In this document: in pieces, positions 52,501 through 64,000 of the stretch | How the letters are laid out: the number at the start of each line of letters is the position of its first letter | Numbering within the stretch: the first letter of the stretch is position 1 | Source: Malurus cyaneus samueli | Taxonomy: Eukaryota; Chordata; Aves; Passeriformes; Maluridae | DNA: 64,000 nt | Direction: 5' to 3' | NCBI GenBank assembly: GCA_009741485.1 | Contig: CM019220.1 | Location: 31,130,185-31,194,184, forward strand | The notes under the pieces: generated by a model | The model's database searches: none | Told to the model about the DNA's origin: nothing | The model's input: the letters and a program-made list of their open reading frames with translations, nothing else | Position numbers and translations under genes: made by a program

Positions 52501-53325
52501 ACCTACTAGGACTAGGAATTTATAGTATTGATTTAAAAGTAAACTTCCTTAATTTGTGATCTAATTGTAGCTTTTCAGGATTTGCAAACCTCTTATTGTA
52601 TCACTAGACCTGAAGAAGGCTTCTTTAAATAAAAAACAAGAAGAAGAGGGAAAAAAAAAAGACAAAACCAGAACAGAGTTTTTAGTAATATCATTGTAGC
52701 ACTTGCTTTCCCAGTAAACAATTATTAGCCTTCTGCTCAAAGTTGTCAGGGGAAGGGCTGATGGTGTTAAGGCAGCTCCATGGCAGGTGTGTTTGGGAGC
52801 CAGCTGTCAGACTAGAACCACCACTTGCATTCTATTTTCTTCCTCCCAAAAGTATCTAGATACATGAATACTCTGCTTGAGGAATTACCAGCTGCTAGTT
52901 TGCAAGAGATGTGTCAAACATAGCCTGTAGCACAGTGAAAATTCAGAATTATGGGTGTGTATATTCCACACTTTCTTTGCCAAAGTGGCCTTTCTGATTC
53001 CTCACCTTTTGTCTCCTGGTTCTGCCTGTGGTACAAAAGGACTCAGAGAGGGGAAGAGCAAGAGTCTTTCAGTCTCCTATAAAAATCCTAAACTAACCAC
53101 AGTGCTGGTGCCTCTTTAGACCCTCAGAGCAGGATGGAAGGGGCTCTTCGAGGTGATTTTGGGCAGCTCCTGCACATGAAGAGCAGAGCAGCAGAAGGAG
53201 TCCTGGTCCCTGCTGTGAGACCTAAGCATTCCTAGCACAGCTATCAGAGTCTCTGCATGGGAACCCAGCAGGGGAATGGCAGCAGCTCTTAAACCCTCCA
53301 CAGGACATTAGAGATGAGTACTAAA
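52501..53325. other. Noncoding DNA, no gene seen
   Basis: Includes an A-rich stretch near 52627-52665. The text GGATGGAAGGGGCTCTTCGA near 53132 has a faint resemblance to the antisense 3' region of CR1, too weak to call. Confidence 0.55.
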
Positions 53326-53329
53326 AAAT

Positions 53330-53475
53330 ACTAGAAAATCACACAGGAGTACTTAGATATTACTTGATCATTAACAAAGTAATTACATCAGCGCTGCTCC
53401 TGCCTGATGCCGTAATTTAAGAGATTTCAGCATTTTCATTATAATCAGTAGCAGTTATTTCCTGTGGTTCATTGC
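53330..53475. promoter_or_regulatory. Repeat-free block, possible conserved noncoding element
   Basis: A compact stretch with words such as CTTGATCATTAACAAAG, TAATTACATCAGCGCTGC, GCCGTAATTTAAGAG and TTATAATCAG, followed by an A-rich run at 53502-53518. The mixture of ATTA cores with isolated CpGs in CpG-poor DNA is suggestive of constraint but proves nothing. Alignment with other amniotes is the deciding test. Confidence 0.3.
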
Positions 53476-53519
53476 CCATAAAATGTTAACCATAGGGAGA
53501 AAAAAAAAATAAAAAAAGG

Positions 53520-55605
53520 AGACAAAAACTTTGCCATGATGGCAATTAACATCCACTGTGGTGCTTGTGCCTCCTCGAGCTACAAATCACTCTGGTGGGT
53601 GCTTCATCAGACTTCAGGGGGCCACACAAGGCACATTTGTTCCTGAAAGCTTTTAATGGAGGCTTTTAACTAAGATTTTTAATGGGACCTGTTCTGAGGA
53701 AGTAGGACACTTTTCATCTCTTTTTACCAATATTTTAAAGATAAAGTTCTGTATTTATGTGGAACATGCAGTTGTGCTTCTACAATAATGTAGACTCAGC
53801 CACTGTTCCGATTGCATTTCTTAGGAGGCCATAATTTCTGACATAAGCATGAAGAAAGTGAACCATCAAACTCTGCTGCCACTAAAATGAAACTTCAGAA
53901 AAGTTATCAGATATGAATTTATGTAACAAGCTCTCACACATTTTGCAAATGGGAATGTAAATGATGGTTCCTATATACCAACCAGATTGCGTGATTAATT
54001 AATGCATTACAAGAGAAAAAGGGTTTTACATTTAAAGCAAGACTGGGTGACTATCTCAGTGCATTAGTTTTTATGGTTTTGATCTGATCTGAGCAAAGAA
54101 GTACATTCAATCAACTTGAACTGTTTGTATTGATCTGCATAGAAGATTGGGGGAAAAAAAGATATATTGTCTCACTATAAGCTTTTTCCTGGTTTTATTT
54201 GCTTTACAAGAGAGCAATATTTTTCAGAGCACAGATTGAGTGCAATGGCTCTGCCAAACTGCCCAGGAGGCTTCTGCAGCACCATTACAAGTGCCTTGTC
54301 TGTGCTCAGAAGCTGCTGAGAAATACTTTTGAGGAAATGGAGTCCCCTGGTATATTATTCCTGAAGCTGCCATGATGAACAAACACTTAAAATTCACTTG
54401 AAATAACTATGGGATGTGGTGACTAACATAGGAGTGTAGTGAATTTCTCCCCTAAAACATTCCTTGCCATATGAATGACTCATTTAGAAATAAAAAACCT
54501 TGGAAATCACTTGAGATGAGAGAATTAACATTAGAGTTATAATTGTTTGGTTTCAACCTCATGACCACACCGTTTTATTTTTTCCCCTTTTCCTTTTTTT
54601 TTCACCCTTTCTTGCATTCTGGGCTCCAGTTTTCCAAGAGCAGATTGCAGTTGCCTTGAATTCATCTGTTAAGTGAAATTCCCCTCCAATCACTGCAAGG
54701 AGCTGTTGGACTCAACACAGATATGGGCCGTGACACACAAGGAGATAATTTGGGAAGTAACTGTGATTTAGGGTACAGCTCCTGCTGTTTTCCCTTCCTT
54801 GCATGAGCTGGGGAAGAGGTGGGGTGCAAAGTGTGTTCTCTCTCCCCTTCTCAGGATGTCTGAGCAGACTGGGCTGCTCTTCCCTCCTTTGAAGAGGATT
54901 TCAGTGACTAGGAAAGTGGGAAAGGATAGACCAAGCATGGAACTAATTCTGTCACAGCCTCCACAGAAAGCCCAAGCGGTGAGAATTCACAGACCGTTTA
55001 CTCAACACCCTTTGCATGAGAGCAAGCGTGAACCTCCCTGAGAATATGCAGGGATCTCCCCTCAAATTAATCCATGCCATCGAGCTGCTGTAACAGAGAA
55101 ATCTGTTTGTTCCCAACTGTTTAACTTTGCCACATTTTGTACCACCTGCAATGACATTTCATTACTGAGGAGTGACAGCAGCAGAACTGCCATGCAGCTA
55201 TCAGCAGGAAAGGAAATTAGTGATGTTATGATTAACAAAATAGCTTTGACTTAGCCAATGCTGGGAAAAGACAGCCTCCAAAGGAATCAAATATTGCAAG
55301 TGTCAGGAATGAACTATCAGCACCACCCTGTGGTTCCCTTGCTCTGCTTGCTCCTTGTGTGGGTCAAAAGGCAATTTTTGCGGCCAGGCAAACTCGAAAG
55401 GAAGAGTTTTGTTTCCTTCTGGATTTTGGCCTCTGCTCTTTCACATGGCTGATACTAAAAACCTACCCTTCTGCCCTCGTGACATAAAAAAAAGCCAAAA
55501 AAAGATGCTCAGAAATGACAGGAGGGTTTGTGGGACTCGAGGAAATAACAAGTATGTTCACAATGCCGAGTTTGTGGGTACAATCTCTGAATGGGCCATT
55601 CACTT
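53520..55605. other. Unique noncoding DNA, no gene seen
   Basis: No recognised gene. A pyrimidine-rich stretch lies near 54575-54612. The 80-codon frame at 54799-55041 has no known domain. The sequence just left of the CR1 end may include more decayed CR1, but I cannot follow it. Confidence 0.6.
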
Positions 55606-55610
55606 CAGAT

Positions 55611-55669
55611 TTGGTCTCCATGATCTTCATGGGTCCCTTCCAACCCAGAATATTCCATGGTTCTATAAC
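55611..55669 (+). mobile_element. CR1 LINE 3' terminus
   Basis: TTGGTCTCCATGATCTTCAT, GGGTCCCTTCCAACCCAGAA and TATTCCATGGTTCTATAA form the characteristic 3' end of bird CR1 elements (GGTCCCTTCCAACC followed by degenerate ATTCTATGATTCTATGA-type octamer repeats instead of a poly-A tail). The copy is drastically 5' truncated, is inactive and reads on the plus strand. No target-site duplication could be assigned. Confidence 0.85.
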
Positions 55670-56815
55670 ATCCTTGTCTGCACCCAATATTCTGCCTGGT
55701 CTTCTTCATGCTCTTCAAATTGTTCCCACAGGGCGCTGCAGTCTGATGGCAAGCTTAAGGAAACACGACTGAAATCTAATCATGGTTCTGTCATGGTTTT
55801 TACAGATTTCCTCGTTCCTGTAATCTCTGATTTGGATAATTAACTGGAAAAACTGAAAAAGTAAGTGTGGAAGGAAACCTCTCCTGTGAAATTCAACATA
55901 TGCAACAAGTCCTGTCATAATTAGAGTGATTTGGTTGTGCAAAGCAATACACAAATGTTATCCTTATTTTAGCAGAGTCTTCATTAAGGTATAGAATTAA
56001 GAAAAAAATTCTACTAGTTGCATATCCTTATGGTGTCATATTGTCTGATGCAGAGATTACTGATGGAATTTCAGCTAAATTAATGGATAAAAACAACAAA
56101 TGCCATGGAAGGAGGCATTTATGAGGCATCAACAGATGTAAGGCTATCTGTGCTTTGCCCTATGCAGCTTATAAGTTAAAACAATCAACAAAATGTACAT
56201 GGAGGTACCGTATCAGACAATTTTGTTAATAATGAGGAAAAGTCCCTGAATATATCAGCTATAAAGGTAAACTCAAATGTTCTTTCATTTTCTTCTCACT
56301 TAATAAGTCTTTCAAGGATTTGACTTATTTGTGTATGAAATTCTGTTGATTTTAGCTGCATTTCCCTACCTTTTCAGAAAATCAAAAAGTGACATTTACA
56401 TAACTAACAACAGGGATTTAACGCCCCCTCAATGAGTGACTCTTTCATTTGTATTGAATTGTGTAATGAAATAAAAATAATGTAAAATACTAAGTTTTAG
56501 GATGTATGTGAGCACCTGTAGTACAGGGTGTTGTGTCCACCTCCACACTGGTTGAATGGAACATAAAAAGAGCTCTCCAGTTGAACTCCAACAAAACATC
56601 TACAGCAGACATTCACAAATGATCAGACAATCACAGCCATGACAAATTGCACCATTGGAGCAGCCAGCTCAGCAAACTGAAAAAAAACAAACCATGTCAC
56701 CAGCAAGTATTAAACATCTGGGATCCCAGAACATCCTACTGCTCACCAAAAAGAACTGGGGAATCTGTACCAAGTCATTCTTATAAAAGTTCACGTTACT
56801 AGAATCACTTCCTTC
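55670..56815. other. Noncoding DNA, no gene seen
   Basis: Right flank of the CR1 end. The open frame 55355-55843 (162 codons) runs straight through the CR1 fragment and its flanks and is not a gene. No other repeat recognised. Confidence 0.65.
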
Positions 56816-56822
56816 ACTTTTG

Positions 56823-56876
56823 TTATCTAACTCAAACAAATTTGTTGGAGTTTAAAAATTTGTTTGAGTTAGATAA
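56823..56876. repeat. Perfect 21-bp inverted repeat, 12-nt loop
   Basis: Arm 56823-56843 (TTATCTAACTCAAACAAATTT) is the exact reverse complement of 56856-56876, with 56844-56855 as the loop. The arms are not homopolymeric, so a chance match of this length in 64 kb is improbable. The hairpin is short for a microRNA precursor (typical stems are about 30 bp or more) and perfect pairing is unusual for one. It may be a recent inverted duplication or the residue of a template-switch event. No terminal duplication or transposon was recognised around it. Confidence 0.95.
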
Positions 56877-56879
56877 TTT

Positions 56880-59800
56880 TTGTGGCAGTGTTGAGGGTTT
56901 TCTTCCCACAAGGAAAGGATGAGAAGGAATCTGTGTAGGAGTCTGTCAAACTGAGTGATTAGTTTAATACTGCTGTGATTTTATAGTAATATTAATGATG
57001 TGTTACCGTGCCTAAGGTCCTGGAAAAGCCATAATTTATTATTTTTAATCTAAATAAGTAAATAAATGTAAGACTCATAGGAGAAGCTTCTTTCTTAATC
57101 TTATCTGTATTGTGGCATAACCACAGTCCTAATACAATTAAAATATTTTATATATTCTTCCCATTTAATAATGTACCCATATCAAAACTCTGATTACACT
57201 CAAACAGCAAGGAAAGCATCAAGATGAAGAAATTTATCACCAAAAGCTGTGTTGCCACTTGAGTAGTTTAATATGAGAGTAAAGAAGAATTCAGGACACC
57301 ATATGGAAATGCAACTACCACTTTCCCTTGATTCCAAGATACTGAATGATATTTGAGTCTTGTTTGTGCAGCAAACCAGTTATGTGTATCAAAACCAGTA
57401 ATGTTCTTCTTATTTTATTTACACATTTTAATCTCTACATTACTTCCTTCAGACTACTGCTCATTAGATTTTAAAGTGTAGTAAAAAGAAATAATTAGCA
57501 GTTAATCTAGAAAAATACATCTAGATCCGGCTCAAGATTTACATTTTTCTATGTTTTCTAAGCTTAAATTCGTGGAGAGAAAATTAGTGGTTTCTCATTG
57601 CTATAGGATTTTTTAGTGTGAGTAGAAAACATCTGTCTGTTCAATATCGTCTATTTTACACATTTTGAAAACCTCAGGGGCATTTTGAGCACAGGTGTAA
57701 GTAAGTAACTGGTAATGCAGATGCTGAGCATGATGCTCTCTGTATCTGTCAGAAGCATGAAATTTGGGGATGTAATCTGATCCTTCATTATGACAGAAAA
57801 AGTATAGCAACAGTTAGATCAGAAGTAGTTTAGCAATTAATTTCATTGTAGAACTAGATATATTAACAATACCACAGTTATATGTAGGGCAATAGCTTCT
57901 ATACATCCATTCCTAAGGCTTACTCAATTTAATGCCATATCAAAAGCAGCCATTCAAATCTGAGGGGAAAAAATGGACATAAATACTTAAAAAGACACCA
58001 TACTCTGGTCCAAACAGTTTTTTCATTAAGTTCATTTCAGAGAGTCCCAGTTTCTCCTCTAAGGAAAATTCCTGTAGAATCATCAGGAGTTCTGGCCATG
58101 TAAAGGACAAAGAACTGAACTGACCTGAGCCACACATAGAGTTCAGTATCATCCAAAGCTGGCAAGTTACTTGAATTGATTCAAGATCCCCAGTGGAAAT
58201 TTAAGCAGATCAAGTTGTCCTCTGTTTGGGCAGAGAAAACCATCACCTGTTTAAATTGGTCAGATTCCTGAGTTTAAGCAGGGTCTTTATCTCTCTGCTT
58301 TTCTCTCATTGTTCTTGCCTTTGGAGAATTTGGCTACTGTGAGTATTTCCCATTCCATAGAGCTACACCGTGGAGAAATGATGAGGTGTTATAGGAGTAT
58401 GCAGGGCTACAGAGCCCTAAGCTTGCTTTTTGTCATTTACATTTCCTCACTGTATAATTCAGCTTATAACAAAAACTCATTCTTTAAAAAAGCCCTTTTT
58501 CTATATTCTCCCTCTTCATTCCTTATGTGTATTCCAGGTGCTTAGGAATGATGCCACATTCTGGCCTTGTACACATGATGTTTTGTCTGCAGGGAGATCA
58601 GACTTGATTATGCCCAAAAGTTACATTTTCAGTAATTACTTTCCCCATCAATGTGTGGGGTTATCTAGCTGGCTGAAACCCAATTCTGATTGGGATCATT
58701 TTTCTTTCTCTGGCCATAATGAAAAGATGCAAGGCAGCAGCTTTAGCCTGACTTTAGGAAACAAGTCTGTCTTATCAGGAATTAATGTTCTGCTGAATTT
58801 TGCCAACAGGATCACTGAAGTCTGAAGAATATGAGATGCTACAAAGCAGCCAGGTGGCACATGTCAAGGGAAAAGGTGGTTGGGGGCTCTTTTGGCTTGG
58901 TGTGATTTTCAGCAGGTACATTGTGTTTTGAATGGAGGGCTTTTTATCATTCGGATATGTTTCCTTTGATTCCCTCTGGAGCTGAAAACAGAAACAACCA
59001 ACCAAAATGTCAGTCAAGAGCAGAGCAACTCCTGTGTTTAGGGAAGCCTGGCTATAATCTTGAAAAAATTTATTTTAGCACTGCTTAAGCCCAAATCCTG
59101 GTAAGGACGATGGTGTCCTTTGATGAGAGTTCCACACTGGAGGAGAATCCCAGTTTCAGTTTGGGGGTTTGGTGTTGCCAAAGCTCCCTCTCCTGTACCA
59201 CATTTGAGTGAGTCAAGTATTACCACACTCCGGGGACAGGGTGAAATCCAAATCTTTTAAATTGTCACCTGCCCCTGGACAAACACATTACTGAGTACAG
59301 TCACTCTGATTTCAGAGAATGAGGAGATTATTTCCTTCACAGAAAACAGGAAGAGTGCATCGAGCACTCCTGAATTAAAGTGTAACACCAGCCCAAGTTT
59401 AAAGCTGCTGAAGGGTGGCGAGGAAGCACTAGGCTCTGTAAAGCAGAAGGGTTTTCCTACCAGCTGGCTGGCACTGGCTCCAGGGAATGTTCCACAGGCA
59501 GAAAAGCAGCTGAGGCACCATTCCCTTCAACCTGTGAACCCTCAAGAGGCAAACAGCACCAACAGTCCATGTGTGGTTCACAACCACTTCACTCCTTTGG
59601 ATAAATGGAGATTTAATGCAATAATGATCTATTCCTCAACATAATTAAGCCAAGCCTACCCTACTCTCTGCTTTCCAAAAATATGATAGTGGGTTTTCCT
59701 GCATCAGAAGCGCAGAAACATGTGCAATGTCATGGTGGTACCTTCCATTGTTACCCATCCATCTGAGACTCCCAGACCCATCTTGCATTTAGCGAGAAAA

Positions 59801-61050
59801 AGCAAAGAACCAAAGCTTCACTTTGTTATCCTCCTCTCACCTAATTTTCTTTTAAATTTCATTTTCAAGCCTTTCTGCATTGCGGAGAAGTGTGTGTCAA
59901 CAGACCAGAATTAAAAAGGTGACAAACTGTGAAGAATTAAAACTTCTAATTTAACAGATGAGCAACTGCAAATAACAGAATCTCAGACAAACACAATTTT
60001 AATGAAAGGTGACATGCTAGGGACAGGAAGTTTTCTCCTCTCTTTTCATCATGCAACAACAAATTATTTTAGGAAGCCATACAATAATGTCATGAATGCA
60101 ATAACAAATTCATATCCCGTGCTGTTAGTTTTGTTTGCTTGTTTGCTTTCTGAAACCACATATGACACTTCTTTCGTAACAGTATATTTTCTTCACACTA
60201 AATGTGTCAACATTTGTTCATGTCTGGGCTCGCTCTCATTCTTATTGTGAGCAGGTACAGCTCGTGTTCTTCACCTCCTCAGTGGAGCTTTGCATTTCAG
60301 CTGCTGAGGGATGAGGGGAGGGCTGTGGAAGCCTTTCTGGAGTTTTCTAGCACCTTCTGAATTAGAAAACTGACTGGAGACGTGTTGGCCACTCGCTTTT
60401 AATGAAATTTTCCAGTGTGATAAACATCAGAAGGAAAAGTAAACATGGATATAAATGAACATATGGAACATGAACTCCTTTAGTGCTTGTAGTGGGAACA
60501 CATCCAGGCCAATAATTTACATGAGTGGATTCCCTGAAGTCAAGCCAAATCCATGACCAGTATAAAGTAACAAACCTTTGTAGAAGTTATTGAGTAGCTA
60601 CACTGATTTATGTCAATTTGGGATTTTGGCCTGGACAAATGTATTCTGCCTATCTTATAGATGAATGTAATACTCTTTGAATACACCCAGCAGAGTGTTA
60701 AAAACTCCTTTTAACTAAATATCACTGAGACCCTTACTCAAAGGGTCTAATTTAGATCAATGGGATTTATATGCAATTCACTTATTCTTGGTGAGCATCA
60801 CTTGGCTGCCTGATTGAGCATCACATTGGAATAAGTTTTCAGATGTATGCAATTGAACTCAACTGAGAACAAAAGTCAAATGACTTTTTAACAAAATATG
60901 TGTTTGCTCCACAGCAGGTGGTAGCAGGTGGCCACCACCTGTAGCTTTAGGAAGGCCCTAACTTAATAATGCATTCTCATATTTAAGGTCACTGACAGAG
61001 CTCTTTTTGTCCTATTGTGCTTGAAAGAATAATATAGAGGATTTCCTGAA
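56880..61050. other. Unique noncoding DNA, no gene seen
   Basis: No recognised gene, RNA or transposon over about 4 kb. Open frames at 58309-58825 (up to 131 codons) overlap each other and resemble no known protein. A compound word CAGGTGGT...ACCACCTG near 60915-60941 makes a small hairpin. Confidence 0.65.
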
Positions 61051-61057
61051 ATTCTGA

Positions 61058-61131
61058 AATAATAATAATAATAACAATTATTATTATTATTATTATTGTT
61101 GTTATTATTATTGTTTATTTATTATTATTAT
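61058..61131. repeat. Self-complementary AAT/ATT compound microsatellite
   Basis: About five AAT units with one AAC switch into about six TTA/ATT units, then GTT-interrupted ATT units to 61131. Because the left half is the complement of the right half, the array forms a long A:T hairpin and is likely to be length-polymorphic. Confidence 0.9.
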
Positions 61132-61139
61132 GTGAACCA

Positions 61140-62095
61140 AATAGCAAAAAAAAATTGTGCAGATTCTATGAATGAGATTTCCAGCCCAGTGTCTGGGAGT
61201 CTTCAAGGTAACTCCCCCAACAGTTCAAAACACATATAGTATGAATTCCCCTAGATAGAGGAATACCCCAATTTTTGCCTTTTCTTTACTCATGAACTTG
61301 AAAATAACTCTCTCCTTTATTTCCATACTTGTGGCAGGTGCCACAGTAAATCAACCAGTGGGAATCTCTCCAATGCACCTCTGCTTTACTGGGTATTAAT
61401 GAGGTTTTTCATTTAACCTCCATTAGGGAATGGTTTCAAGGCTTCAGCATATGGGACTTGCTATTCAAACTGTTTACAAGTGACACTTTGGCTCTGGAAA
61501 TGTGAAATATATATGACAATGGGGGATGTTTTCCCATGTAGTCCATCTGTGATTAATTGTTGTGTATTTTATGCAATCATCTGAATTTAAAGCAAAAGCT
61601 ACGAATTACATTTTTCCCCTCTTGAGGTGTAAAATATGTTACAGCATGAACCTATAAAGCTATATCTTTTTAGACTGCAGCTAAATTTCATCATAAGTTA
61701 GTCTGTTTTATGCATGTTTGGGGGAAAAGGACTTTAACAGTTAACATCGTAGAATAAATAATGGAAGTAGGGGGTCATTTTGCTTAAATTATACCTAAAA
61801 AATGAAATTTTAATATCACAGTTGAATGAAACTCCAAGATTTCTCACAGCAGCAGTGAGGGGCAGTGGTCTGGACTGTTACCTCATTGTGCTGACTCGGT
61901 ACAAACATAAACAAGAGAGAGACAAACACCTTCTCCAATAGTTACCAAAAAGAGAATGAATGATTTGGAGGCGAACATGAGAACTCCACAGTAATATTTT
62001 AATCAGCAGGATAGGCAGCTGTCTTTGCACTCAGGGAAAATTAATGTCAGGACCTTTCCTTAAGAAATTAACTATGACACTGGCTTTGTCAGAAA
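61140..62095. other. Unique noncoding DNA, nothing recognised
   Basis: AT-rich sequence without recognisable gene or repeat. Confidence 0.6.
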
Positions 62096-62099
62096 GAAG

Positions 62100-62500
62100 A
62101 AAAGGATAGACAGCCCACTTGTTGCAGCTTCCTTCTGTTGCACAATATATTAAATAATAAACCTGAGTATTAATTCAACAGGGACAAAATATAATGTAGA
62201 AATTATGTATAAATTAAAGCATTCATTTAAATTAACTAAAAAAAAAAAGGTGGTACAATGCAGAACCATCTGTACTGTGCCATATGTCAGGTAGAAGGAA
62301 AAATAAAAACCAAATGAGATCATTAATAATCTTTCTGGGAATAGTTAAATATTTTCAGCAAATTAGATTCCAGGGATCATTACATTTTTTAAACAGGAAC
62401 ATACCGTTGACATTATTTATGTGTAAGATACAGACAGCGTGGAATATGTCCCTATAATAATATTTAATTATGTTAAATAATATTACAGTATTAATGAAAA
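62100..62500. promoter_or_regulatory. AT-rich block, possible conserved noncoding element
   Basis: Repeat-poor sequence with many homeodomain-type cores (AGTATTAATTCAAC, ATTTAAATTAAC, GATCATTAATAATC, ATATTTAATTATG) and one ten-A run near 62240. As with the other such blocks this rests on composition only. Confidence 0.2.
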
Positions 62501-64000
62501 CTGTACAAAGCAGTGTAAAATATTCCCTGAGAAATAACCTAGCTTGAAATCTTCTGCAATGTCATCAAAGTGAGGTTTCTATTGATCACTTCCTAACTGA
62601 TAACTGATATATCTTAACGTACTAGAGACATTCCAAACAACTTTTTCTTAATGACAATTGTTCTTATTCCTTTATAAAAGAACTGTTTCCATTTTATTCA
62701 TGCACATTCAGCATTACTAGTTTCTAGCATCTCTTTTTTGTCTCCCAAGTAAATCATGTTTTGGTGTTTTAATTTTCATCTTAAGTAAATCCCCCCAACT
62801 CTAATAATGGTTCCCTGGCTCATCTTTGAGCTTCACTCAATTTGCCCAGCACTTATCTCAAGTGAAGATATCCCTACATCTAAAAAGCCACAGAAAATAT
62901 TTTTTTTTTTCCTCCATGGTATAATGACTCTGCATGCTTCCCTAACTTTTCCCTGTCATGCTGCTAAATCATCTCTAATTTCTGATATCTTATCTCCCTG
63001 AACATTGGTAGTGCTGAGCTTTGCTAGGTCTCTTCCACCCCCTGAATTTCTCTTCTATTAATTTCCTCTAGATGTACTTTAATTTTCAATGGCTCTAAGG
63101 CTTCTAAGGCTTGCCTGTTATTTTTGGTCTACACTTTAGGCTCTTTTTAATTTGCTTTGTGTCTCTGGTATTTGCAACTCTTCACAAGTATATGTCATCT
63201 ATGGATTTCATTAATTTTATCTTTCTTTCATTAATTTTATTTTCCTGCTCTTTTAAAAAGTATAAAAATATAACACAAGTATCCTATAAGACCAAATGAA
63301 ACACAGGAAATATTCTTGTGGCAGCCTGTACACTGCTACTTTTTACTTCAGGGATTCATCCTGCTCCCAGATTCTAATGTAGATTGCATGGCCACACACA
63401 AAGCAACTGCTGTGGGTGCACATTTTCAGATCCATAAAGAATTAATGTAACTCATATTACACCCATCCTGCTCTCCCCAGTGTTTAATGCTGTAATATGT
63501 TTGCAAGGACAGAGCCTGGGTTGGGTAGCAAGGTTGTCCTCTGTCAACCCAAATCTCTTGTTTCTGTGCAGATCATTAAGGGTGTTAATTGCTAACCTAT
63601 AGAAATGCTTTTAACAAATATATATGCATGGGAGATTATCCTGTAACCTACTGCGTGTCCAAACTTCCTGGTTCAGATCTTTGCCATCCTCCCTAATTCA
63701 CTATCAACATTCAGAGCTAGCCACGAGAAAGGACCAAAGCCAGGTGCTCTGCAAAGACAGCAGGAGGTTCAGCCACAGAAAAATGCAAGGATTGGGCAAA
63801 GGGTGCTGAGCAAATCACAGCATCAATCCTGCAGATATCTGTGCCTGTGACATGGAGGGACACACAAAGCAGCAAAAGCTCTGTTGCATCTAAAAGCTGA
63901 GATTGTCAGGCATTTGGAACATCAGCACATGATGAAATTGTCTAAGGAGCAAATCAGTTTCCAGAAGATTTTCAGAGCAGTCTTAGAAGTTACTTTCCCC
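62501..64000. other. Noncoding DNA with a 20-bp tandem duplication
   Basis: A two-copy tandem duplication lies at 63206-63225 and 63226-63245 (TTTCATTAATTTTAT plus five bases), with near-identical units. Otherwise there is no recognisable gene or transposon up to the window edge. Confidence 0.65.

Noticed and set aside
53125..53185. Possible antisense CR1 fragment (GGATGGAAGGGGCTCTTCGA)
   Set aside because: Resemblance covers about 20 bases with mismatches and the following text does not continue as CR1.
55355..55843. 162-codon open frame
   Set aside because: It runs through a CR1 3' terminus and its flanks in a frame unrelated to the CR1 protein.

Overview
The window looks like noncoding DNA from a vertebrate, most likely a bird. 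Three pieces of CR1-type LINE are recognisable (28865-29110 on +, 55611-55669 on +, and an older fragment near 20350-20415 read on -). CR1 is the dominant interspersed repeat of sauropsids. The short, 5'-truncated copies and the low overall repeat load fit an avian genome better than a turtle, lizard or crocodile one. The sequence is AT-rich and CpG-poor throughout, with no CpG island, no rRNA or tRNA gene, and no prokaryotic signatures. I cannot name the species or locus from sequence alone.

No protein-coding gene could be supported. The longest open frames (about 160-173 codons) are not recognisable proteins. The two most striking ones lie on the two strands of a pure purine/pyrimidine tract and are composition artefacts. 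The window therefore reads as a gene desert or the inside of a very long intron.

Layout. 1-5.8 kb: unremarkable unique sequence. 5.8-7.2 kb: very AT-rich block dense in TAATTA-type motifs, resembling vertebrate conserved noncoding DNA. 7.2-20 kb: unique sequence with a 14-bp hairpin (11.7 kb), homopolymer runs (15.0 and 15.6 kb) and a small palindromic tandem repeat (16.3 kb). 20-29 kb: the repeat-richest part, with an antisense CR1 remnant, two diverged copies of a dispersed repeat (23.7 and 25.4 kb), short tandem duplications, poly-T and poly-A runs and a CR1 fragment. 29-36 kb: mostly unique. 36.29-36.64 kb: a 347-bp uninterrupted purine tract. 37.5-37.8 kb: another CNE-like block. 39.24-39.59 kb: a diverged 173-175-bp tandem duplication. 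47.1-47.7 kb: two segments with good splice-site consensus that could be noncoding exons. 49.2 kb: three-part overlapping hairpin. 51.5-53.5 kb: CNE-like blocks around an A-rich run. 55.6 kb: CR1 3' end. 56.8 kb: a perfect 21-bp inverted repeat. 61.1 kb: a self-complementary AAT/ATT microsatellite. 62.1-62.5 kb: a further AT-rich CNE-like block.

No new gene system is evident. The items most worth checking are the purine tract, the 21-bp perfect hairpin, the 173-bp duplication, the candidate spliced exons and the CNE-like blocks, all of which need alignment or RNA data to judge.
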